Shown here in pieces: positions 15,136 to 20,238 of a stretch of DNA of 20,238 nucleotides (the stretch's first letter is position 1; each line of letters starts with the position of its first letter). Under the pieces are notes generated by a model. The model saw only the letters and a list, made by a program, of their open reading frames with translations, was not told where the DNA came from and ran no database searches. Made by a program: the position numbers and the translations under genes. This stretch comes from Clostridia bacterium (GTDB lineage: Bacteria > Bacillota > Clostridia > Oscillospirales > CAG-272): the NCBI GenBank assembly GCA_017612655.1, contig JAGAFM010000062.1, positions 1 through 20,238 on the forward strand, read 5' to 3'.

Positions 15136-16986
15136 TCAGCTGTCTTCCCGTTCTATCACGGCGTTCATGATGTCATTTGCGTAATAATCCGAAAGGTGCC
15201 AGAAGTCCCCGTCCGGAACGATTGCGGTATCGTCGGTGTAAGTAACGGCGATATCATTGATCTTCTCTGCCATGGCGTCCGGAAGGAGGAGCGAGGTTTT
15301 GCAAAGATCAAGATAAGAGTCCCTTTCCCCGCAGATAATCAGCTTCAGCGCCTGATAACACGAATCCGGGAGATGAGAAACAAAGTTGCGATACGGATCG
15401 TCTCCGTCCGGAACGGCTTGGCTTTCGGAGACCGTGTCATCTTCCTTCGAAAGGGGGACAGAATCCGCTTTCGGTTCTTCGGGGACAAGAAGCTGTGCAT
15501 TGATCCAGGAGGATTCCTCGAGTTGAACGGCTTCAGACGGGGAAAGCGCCTCGGAGACCGGCTCATAATACCAGTCGTTCGGCCCCTTTTCCGTTTCCTG
15601 AGATCTGCTCCGGATCTCCTCCTCGTTCCGCTCCCTTGCTTCACGGCGCAGTCGCGAGAGTTCTTCCCGCTTTGCCTGATTTCGCGAAGCGAGAGAAGGG
15701 AGATTCTCGGCGAAGTACGTCTGCATACGGACTTTCAGCGCTTCGGGAACACCGGATGCATAGAGTCTAGATTTGATGCCTAGATAGGCACGGATTCCGT
15801 TTTCCGCCATCTTGTAGAGAGCTGTCATGACGAACCGAAGCTGATAGGATCGGGACAGAGAAAGGTACCGGATGTCAATGCGCCGCTTGCAGTTATGAGT
15901 GCACAAAGCACCCGAAAAGGCATTTCGGGTCTGCACTACCTCAGTCAATCCGAATTCTTCTTCGAAAGAGGAATCGGCGGTCCAGGCCGCCCGGATCGTG
16001 GACAGGACGGCATCATAGAAATACCGGTCGAAGAGATGTCGGGTCTCGGAGGTAAGGTATTTACTGGTTCTCCAGTTGTAATTGGACAGGATGTCGCAAA
16101 GATCCCGGGTAAACGGACAGACGGCGTTCCGGTTATAGGAAAGGTAAAATTCCTTAAAAGTCAGTTTGTCGATCAGTTTGGAAAGAAAACGGGAAAGCGC
16201 CGAGAGCGGAGGCTTCAGCTGATAGATGAGACAGTAATCGCAAAGCCATTCTCCCATGTAACGATCCAGGCGCGGAAACGGGTTCCGGTATGCCGTCCAG
16301 ACGTTGCAGAGCAGTTCCAGCCCTTCTTCCGGACGGATCAGGCCACCCTCTCCGGTTAGGTTGATGACCTCGAAGACGAAGAGAAAGATGTAACTGTAAT
16401 CCGTAGTCAGATAGGTTTGGTTCCGAAGATTTTCCCTCCAGTACAGATACCAGTTCTGCTGTTCCCGGGACATTTCGCTGTACTGAGGTATGTAGGCAAA
16501 AAAGTTTGCAAACGGACAGGGGGATCCCTTTTGCGGGAAGAGCCGTTTGGCGTCGGAAAGGAACCGGTCGTAATAGTGAAACCGGGATGGCCAGCGGTAT
16601 ACGGAAACGGAACGGAGGAGACTGTCTTCCGGCTGGTAGGTCAGGACCGGTTCCGCCATCTGCGGACGGACGTCCCCGGGTGTTCTCCAGTTTCCGGCAA
16701 CGCCCTGACGCGAAGCGCTTTTTGCGCCGGCTGTCCTTCGGCCTGCCGAGTCCCTAGTATCCGAAAAGCTGTCCTTCACGACCCGTTCCGCAGCATCCAG
16801 GTCGCTTCGGTAGCCGGAACGTTCCGGAATCGGGACCGGAGTGTACACGGTGTCCGCCCGCGGAACGGAAAACTCGATTTCCACTGTCTCCGTGTCTCTG
16901 CCGGAAGGTTGACTGACGGGAGGCTGCTTTGGAAGAACGGTATCCAGATCCCAGAATCTTCCCTTGCTTTCCTGCCTCTCTGACAA
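15136..16986 (-). CDS. TerB-N/TerB-C-type domain protein
   Basis: A 616-residue protein. A low-complexity N-terminus, with WDLDTVLP near its start as in related clostridial proteins, is followed by the TerB N-terminal domain: FFAYIPQYSEMSREQQNWYL, then YWRENLRNQTYLTTDYSYIF and FEVINLTGEGG. After that come a large helical region, a charged coiled coil (about 435-470, Lys/Arg/Glu-rich) and a C-terminal helical domain of the TerB-C type (AMAEKINDIAVTYTDDTAI, FWHLSDYY). TerB-type families are linked to tellurite or stress responses, but the role is unclear. The start codon is TTG 16986, with AAAGGAGG (16996-17003) 9 bases upstream. It lies between asnA and the PBP gene. Confidence 0.8.
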   Translation of the reverse strand: MSERQESKGRFWDLDTVLPKQPPVSQPSGRDTETVEIEFSVPRADTVYTPVPIPERSGYRSDLDAAERVVKDSFSDTRDSAGRRTAGAKSASRQGVAGNWRTPGDVRPQMAEPVLTYQPEDSLLRSVSVYRWPSRFHYYDRFLSDAKRLFPQKGSPCPFANFFAYIPQYSEMSREQQNWYLYWRENLRNQTYLTTDYSYIFLFVFEVINLTGEGGLIRPEEGLELLCNVWTAYRNPFPRLDRYMGEWLCDYCLIYQLKPPLSALSRFLSKLIDKLTFKEFYLSYNRNAVCPFTRDLCDILSNYNWRTSKYLTSETRHLFDRYFYDAVLSTIRAAWTADSSFEEEFGLTEVVQTRNAFSGALCTHNCKRRIDIRYLSLSRSYQLRFVMTALYKMAENGIRAYLGIKSRLYASGVPEALKVRMQTYFAENLPSLASRNQAKREELSRLRREARERNEEEIRSRSQETEKGPNDWYYEPVSEALSPSEAVQLEESSWINAQLLVPEEPKADSVPLSKEDDTVSESQAVPDGDDPYRNFVSHLPDSCYQALKLIICGERDSYLDLCKTSLLLPDAMAEKINDIAVTYTDDTAIVPDGDFWHLSDYYANDIMNAVIEREDS

Positions 16987-16995
16987 ACAGATCCC

Positions 16996-17003
16996 CCTCC
17001 TTT
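16996..17003 (-). promoter_or_regulatory. Ribosome binding site for a TTG start (TerB-N gene)
   Basis: AAAGGAGG on the minus strand, 9 bases before TTG 16986. No ATG or GTG near the right distance competes with it. Confidence 0.7.
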
Positions 17004-17055
17004 CGCTTTCAGACTGAAGACCGCTGATCGGCCGTATGATACTCTGTGAGATTTC

Positions 17056-18060
17056 TTACAGAAGCTGTATTCCGTTCAAGCGGCAGGTTTCCTCATCCTC
17101 TTTTGACCAGGCGGATGCCTGCACCTCTCCGATATGGGCCTTACGGAGGAAGAACATGCAGATTCTTGACTGCCCGATTCCTCCGCCTACGGTGCAGGGA
17201 AGTTCCCCTGCCAGAAGTGCGCGGTGAAAGGGAAGGCTGGCGCGCTCCGGAACACCGCGTTCCGCAAGCTGCCGTAGGAGGGCCTGCTCATCGACGCGAA
17301 TTCCCATAGAGGACAGTTCCATGGCAATATCCAGAACAGGATAATAGATGATGATATCTCCGTTCAGCGTCCAGTCGTCATAGTCCGGAGCCCTTCCGTC
17401 GTGGGGGAACCCGGATTTCAGTTTTCCTCCGATCTGCATCACGAAGACGGCACCCTTTTCCCGGGCGATTTCGTACTCCCGCTGCTTGGGGGTCAGGCCG
17501 GGATACCGGTCCTCCAGTTCCAGAGACGTGACGAAAGAGATGGTCTCCGGAAGGATGATCTCGGAAAAGGCGTAGTCCTCTGCAATATAGCGCTCCGTAT
17601 GCCTCAGGGAGCGGTAAACCCGCCTGACCATGCTTTTCAAAGTCTCTTCGTTGCGCTCTTCCCGGGAGATGATTCGCTCCCAGTCCCACTGGTCCACGTA
17701 AACGGAATGAAGGTTGTCGGTATCCTCGTCTCTCCGGATGGCATTCATGTCCGTATAGAGTCCCTCTCCGTGACGAAACCCGTACTGCTTCAGAGCGAAC
17801 CGTTTCCATTTCGCAAGCGACTGAACGATCTCCATTTCTCCGTCCATGCCCTTGATATCGAACCGAACCGGTCGCTCTACCCCGTTCAGCGTGTCGTTTA
17901 AACCGCTTTGAGAGTCGACAAACAGGGGAGCGGAAACTCGCGTCAGATTCAACTGAATGGCGAGATCTCGCTCGAAAAAGTCCTTCACTTTTTTGATGGC
18001 GACAACCGTCTGCCTGATATCGAGAAGGGAGCGGTAGGAAGAGGGAACGGTGACACTCAT
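17056..18060 (-). CDS. asnA: Aspartate-ammonia ligase (ammonia-dependent asparagine synthetase)
   Basis: A 334-residue AsnA enzyme, which converts aspartate, ammonia and ATP to asparagine; it is a class II aminoacyl-tRNA synthetase-like protein in the cytosol. Signatures: SLAKWKR (81-87), GEGLYTDMNAIRRDED (98-113), HSVYVDQWDWE (118-128), SLELEDRYPGL, GGKLKSGFPHDGRAPDYDDW and GGGIGQSR (292-299). Length and order match the family (about 330). The start ATG 18060 follows GGAG with 7 bases; the upstream ATG at 18078 has no ribosome site. A promoter lies at 18142-18170, leaving a leader of only about 75 bases, too short for a T-box, although many Firmicutes asparagine genes use one. Confidence 0.97.
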   Translation of the reverse strand: MSVTVPSSYRSLLDIRQTVVAIKKVKDFFERDLAIQLNLTRVSAPLFVDSQSGLNDTLNGVERPVRFDIKGMDGEMEIVQSLAKWKRFALKQYGFRHGEGLYTDMNAIRRDEDTDNLHSVYVDQWDWERIISREERNEETLKSMVRRVYRSLRHTERYIAEDYAFSEIILPETISFVTSLELEDRYPGLTPKQREYEIAREKGAVFVMQIGGKLKSGFPHDGRAPDYDDWTLNGDIIIYYPVLDIAMELSSMGIRVDEQALLRQLAERGVPERASLPFHRALLAGELPCTVGGGIGQSRICMFFLRKAHIGEVQASAWSKEDEETCRLNGIQLL

Positions 18061-18141
18061 GGCTTTACTCCATTTCATCAACAGAATAGAGGGGGGAACT
18101 GACTCGGCGAAGGGTGCGAAAGCCGAAAGGGCTGACACATT

Positions 18142-18170
18142 ATTGTATCACTTTTTCCTCCCGATGTAAA
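18142..18170 (-). promoter_or_regulatory. Sigma-A promoter for asnA and downstream genes
   Basis: Minus strand: -35 TTTACA (18165-18170), 17-base spacer, -10 TACAAT (18142-18147). Start predicted near 18135; leader about 75 bases with only short hairpins and no T-box-like T-loop or terminator pair. Confidence 0.75.
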
Positions 18171-18317
18171 GAGAAAAAGACGGAAAATCGAACCGCTGCC
18201 CCAGCCGGGAATGAGAGAAGGCACGGAGGGAAAACGCTCCGGGGTTTATCCCGACTGAATGAGGGCGAGTGCAATCCGTTTCGTTCCCCGGGTCTCCGGG
18301 ATATGAACTCCTCTGCC
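18171..18317 (-). other. Unassigned stretch between asnA promoter and the zinc-ribbon terminator
   Basis: Part of the 322-base gene-free gap 18061-18382. I find no convincing coding frame, tRNA or riboswitch; a small perfect hairpin CCCGG-GTCT-CCGGG lies near 18286-18299 (plus strand), and GC-rich repeats are modest. I see no assigned role. Confidence 0.5.
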
Positions 18318-18359
18318 AAAAAAGGAAGCCTCGCACAAATTGCAGTCGTGCGAGACTTC
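18318..18359 (-). terminator. Strong intrinsic terminator after the zinc-ribbon gene
   Basis: Inverted repeat GAAGCCTCGCAC (18325-18336) and GTGCGAGACTTC (18348-18359), 12 pairs with one wobble, 11-base loop. On the minus strand the stem is followed by CTTTTTT (18318-18323 as A on plus). Confidence 0.9.
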
Positions 18360-18382
18360 TTCAGGCCTCGGTGCGGGGAATA

Positions 18383-19117
18383 TCACTTCAAAAGGGGAAG
18401 GTTGCACTTTTTGCACCGGTCCGCCTCAACAGGGTTTTTGGTGCCGCAGCTGACGCAGTAGAGGCAGGGTGCCTTTGTCTTGTCATATCGCTCATACGGA
18501 AAATGAAACTGGGGATGGTATTTAAACCGGTCGCCTGGCTCCAGATAGTTGTATGCCCAGATCTGGGAACCCTCGTATTCCACGATTTTTTTCTTCTTCC
18601 CGTCGGTGGTCCGCACCGTCGTAATGTATTCCGTTCTGCGTTCCCCCTCACCGGAATTCCGGTGCGCGTATGCAAGTTCGGATTTCTTTTCCACAACGAC
18701 AGCCTCGTAGGAGTTTGCCGAGCGGTCTCGAAGGAAACTGAAAATGGCAAACAGCAGAAAAACGCCGGACACGATTCCACCGTACAGAGCGGCCTTGTCG
18801 GGTTCCATTTCTCCGGTTGCAAAACTGTAGACAAGGAAGCCGATGATCGGAATCGGAATCAGAAAGAGCAGGAAGATTTTCGAAGCCTTGCGGTTCTTCT
18901 TAACAGCTGCAAGTATTTCCGGGTGATTCACGCGGTCGGAGTATCCGGGAGCAGGGAGGCCGAGACGCACTTCGCCCTTTCCGGAGTCGGGGGCTTGCTG
19001 GGCATTTGCGGGATTGCCGGAAGGGGACGTCTGCTGCTGGATCGCTCCTCCGCACGTGGTGCAGAATTTCGCAGTCTCCTCAATCGGAGAGCCACAGTTC
19101 GGGCAGAAGTTTGCCAA
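18383..19117 (-). CDS. Membrane protein with zinc ribbons at both ends
   Basis: A 244-residue protein. The N-terminus is a zinc ribbon (CPNC at residues 5-8, CTTC at 19-22), followed by a Gln/Pro-rich linker, two hydrophobic segments (KIFLLFLIPIPIIGFLVYSF and AALYGGIVSGVFLLFAIFSF), a soluble region (YEAVVVEKKSELAYAH..) and a second ribbon at the C-terminus (CVSC and CKKC). Both ribbons should lie on the same, presumably cytoplasmic, side. The function is unknown; a sensor or scaffold is possible. The start TTG 19117 is chosen because AAAGGAG (19127-19133) directly abuts an ATG at 19126 (no spacing) but is 9 bases from the TTG, giving MANFCPNCG. It has its own promoter (19177-19205) and terminator. 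Confidence 0.8.
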   Translation of the reverse strand: MANFCPNCGSPIEETAKFCTTCGGAIQQQTSPSGNPANAQQAPDSGKGEVRLGLPAPGYSDRVNHPEILAAVKKNRKASKIFLLFLIPIPIIGFLVYSFATGEMEPDKAALYGGIVSGVFLLFAIFSFLRDRSANSYEAVVVEKKSELAYAHRNSGEGERRTEYITTVRTTDGKKKKIVEYEGSQIWAYNYLEPGDRFKYHPQFHFPYERYDKTKAPCLYCVSCGTKNPVEADRCKKCNLPLLK

Positions 19118-19126
19118 GGGATTCAT

Positions 19127-19133
19127 CTCCTTT
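19127..19133 (-). promoter_or_regulatory. Ribosome binding site that decides a TTG start (zinc-ribbon gene)
   Basis: AAAGGAG touches the ATG at 19126 with no spacing but is 9 bases before TTG 19117, so the TTG is the likelier start. Confidence 0.65.
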
Positions 19134-19176
19134 CTGAAACAGGAAGTGATCGGCATGCTTTCTTTCATCCAGCACC

Positions 19177-19205
19177 ATTATACATGAGGACCAGAGAAAA
19201 ATCAA
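19177..19205 (-). promoter_or_regulatory. Sigma-A promoter for the zinc-ribbon gene
   Basis: Minus strand: -35 TTGATT (19200-19205), 17-base spacer, -10 TATAAT (19177-19182). Leader of about 54 bases to the TTG at 19117. Confidence 0.85.
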
Positions 19206-19253
19206 GAGAGTTACGGATTTGCCGGAGAAAAGGCTTTTTTTCCGCGCTAAATC

Positions 19254-19282
19254 TTGAAATACCGGCCATTTCATGGTATAAT
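19254..19282 (+). promoter_or_regulatory. Sigma-A promoter for the cytidylate-kinase-like gene
   Basis: Plus strand: -35 TTGAAA (19254-19259), 17-base spacer, -10 TATAAT (19277-19282) with TGG before it (extended -10). Start predicted near 19289. The -35 boxes of this and the divergent promoter are about 48 bases apart. Confidence 0.87.
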
Positions 19283-19357
19283 TAACAGTAAGAAGAAACA
19301 AAAAGCCACGATATGTGTGCAGTTTGTCCGTCCGGTACCTACGAGAGGAGTAGATTT

Positions 19358-19975
19358 GTGAATACCATTATTACCATCGGAAGGCAGTTCGGAAGCGGAG
19401 GACATGAGATCGGACGCTTGCTGGCAGAGAGACTCGGGATTCCCTGCTACGATAAGGAACTGATTACGCTTGCTGCCAGAGAGGCGGGCATTTCGGAAGA
19501 GGTGCTTGCCAGAGTGGATGAAACGGCGACGAGCAGTTTGCTTTACGCGGCTACCGCAGGCGCCTACATGGGCGGAGTCTTTCACGGGGTTCAGACACTC
19601 CCTATTAATGACCGCGCCTTTCTTGCACTCACGGACATCATTCGCTCCAAGGCGGAGGAGGGTCCCTGTGTGTTTGTCGGCCGATGCGCGGATTTTATCC
19701 TGCGTGACAGAGAGCCGGTTCTGAATGTTTTTGTCCGTGCGGATCTTCCGTTCCGGATTGCCCGGATTGCGGAGGGGGAGAACTGTTCGGAGCGGGATGC
19801 GGAGAGCTTGATTGCGAAGGCCGACAAGAAGCGTGCGAAGTATTACAATTTTTATACGCAGAAGCGCTGGGGCTCCTCGGAGTGCTATGACCTGATCCTG
19901 AACCGCGCAAAAACGGATCGTGAAACGGCGATCTCTCTGATTATCTCCTACGCACAGAGCATGGCGACAGATTGA
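19358..19975 (+). CDS. Cytidylate kinase-like family protein
   Basis: A 205-residue P-loop kinase of the cytidylate-kinase-like family (PF13189-type). It begins NTIITIGRQFGSGGHEIGRLLAERLGI with the nucleotide-binding loop GRQFGSGGHEIG (8-19), then the YDKELITLAAREAGI helix, VFVGRCADFIL, LNVFVRADLPFRIARIAE (NMP-binding-like), the KADKKRAKYYNFYTQKRWG loop and YDLILNR. It should phosphorylate a small nucleotide or related compound; the true substrate is unknown and such proteins differ from Cmk proper. The start GTG 19358 is chosen because AGAGGAG (19344-19350) is 7 bases before it; an ATG at 19313 lacks a ribosome site. It diverges from the zinc-ribbon gene and ends at a hairpin. Confidence 0.9.
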   Translation: MNTIITIGRQFGSGGHEIGRLLAERLGIPCYDKELITLAAREAGISEEVLARVDETATSSLLYAATAGAYMGGVFHGVQTLPINDRAFLALTDIIRSKAEEGPCVFVGRCADFILRDREPVLNVFVRADLPFRIARIAEGENCSERDAESLIAKADKKRAKYYNFYTQKRWGSSECYDLILNRAKTDRETAISLIISYAQSMATD

Positions 19976-19997
19976 ACCAGATCCATAAAAACAGCCG

Positions 19998-20029
19998 AGC
20001 GGCCCGGATTCAACGGAATCCGGGCCGCT
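19998..20029. terminator. Strong, possibly bidirectional terminator hairpin
   Basis: Perfect 14-pair stem AGCGGCCCGGATTC (19998-20011) and GAATCCGGGCCGCT (20016-20029), loop AACG. On the plus strand GTTTG follows; on the minus strand GGCTGTTTTT follows, so it may serve both the kinase-like gene and the facing gene at the edge. Confidence 0.85.
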
Positions 20030-20046
20030 GTTTGATTCGCTGAGCA

Positions 20047-20100
20047 AACTCTCGTTGACAATGATTTGTCCAGACGGATCGATCAGAAGGAACGAGAGTT
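20047..20100. repeat. Interrupted 10-base inverted repeat with nested hairpin
   Basis: AACTCTCGTT (20047-20056) and AACGAGAGTT (20091-20100) are perfect complements around 34 bases. Directly inside the left arm is a second hairpin GACAA-TGAT-TTGTC (20057-20070). The right arm overlaps the stop codon of the minus-strand gene at the edge. Role unknown; it may act in RNA 3' processing. Confidence 0.6.
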
Positions 20101-20238
20101 ACCGGAACATGACGCATCCGGCTTTTTTATAGTGCTCGATCAGGGCATCGCAGTCCTCCACGGTCATGGAAAAGTGCTCCGCAATACAGGACTTGCACAG
20201 GAAATGGGTTGCCTCCCGGTTAATGATCTTCCTGTGAA
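20099..20238 (-). CDS. Small Cys-rich protein, C-terminal part (hypothetical)
   Basis: The last 45 residues of a minus-strand gene that runs out of the window. They contain HFLCKSCIAEHF, then MTVEDCDALIEHYKKAGC and end VMFR before a TAA stop (20099-20101). The pattern (CxxC, then an acidic helix and a Cys near the end) resembles small clostridial proteins of unknown function with zinc-binding Cys. It is open right to the window edge (last complete codon at 20236). It faces the kinase-like gene across the terminator at 19998-20029. Only this partial evidence exists, so the full length and start cannot be given. Confidence 0.6.
   Translation of the reverse strand, partial: HRKIINREATHFLCKSCIAEHFSMTVEDCDALIEHYKKAGCVMFR

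Noticed and set aside
18171..18310. Possible tRNA or riboswitch in the gap before asnA
   Set aside because: A GGTTCGATT string looked like a T-arm but no acceptor, D-arm or anticodon stem fits; no T-box features either.
18269..19285. Plus-strand open frame (338 codons) across the zinc-ribbon gene
   Set aside because: It crosses a terminator and a promoter and matches nothing; the minus-strand gene is real.
1..20238. CRISPR arrays, insertion sequences, prophage genes, toxin-antitoxin pairs
   Set aside because: Looked for regular repeats, transposase motifs and small paired frames; none found.

Overview
The window looks like a chromosomal segment from an uncultured gut-type clostridium (Bacillota, class Clostridia; Oscillospiraceae/Christensenellales-like). 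The clues are near-consensus sigma-A promoters, strong GGAGG-type ribosome sites, TTG and GTG starts, moderate-to-high GC, and typically clostridial families: a PcrA helicase with the insertion after motif I, a YfhO membrane protein, a TerB-N protein and AsnA. I see no phage, transposon, CRISPR array, rRNA or tRNA gene. This placement is inferred from gene content, not from a database search.

Layout. (1) Positions 1-3115, plus strand: a tightly packed operon with the end of endonuclease IV (nfo), a MIF-like tautomerase, a BadF/GlcNAc-kinase-type sugar kinase and two tandem SIS-domain proteins, closed by a hairpin at 3145-3177. (2) Positions 3250-9306, minus strand: a YfhO membrane protein, the PcrA helicase and a short SPFH-core protein overlapping the pcrA stop, transcribed from a promoter at 9386-9414. 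(3) Positions 9429-10413, minus strand: a small Tic20/DUF4870-like membrane protein with its own promoter and terminator, then an FMN-binding PNPOx-like protein placed directly behind that terminator. (4) Positions 10563-18060, minus strand: asnA, a TerB-N protein, a class B penicillin-binding protein (PBP2 type) and a TIM-barrel amidohydrolase, probably one transcript from a promoter at 18142-18170 to a terminator at 11857-11886. A metallo-beta-lactamase-fold hydrolase follows the terminator. (5) Positions 18383-19975: a divergent pair, a double zinc-ribbon membrane protein (minus) and a cytidylate-kinase-like protein (plus), each with a near-consensus promoter. (6) At the right edge: the C-terminal end of a small Cys-rich protein on the minus strand, too short to be obvious.

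Functionally the segment is mostly housekeeping: DNA repair (Nfo, PcrA), cell wall and envelope (PBP2, YfhO, possibly TerB-N), asparagine synthesis (AsnA) and sugar or amino-sugar handling (kinase plus SIS pair). I did not find a clear new defence or mobile system. The items most worth a second look are the kinase plus tandem SIS cassette with a degenerate second SIS, the truncated SPFH protein coupled to pcrA, two genes that sit immediately behind strong terminators without a visible promoter, the TerB-N/PBP2 pairing, and three genes whose ribosome sites point to TTG starts.
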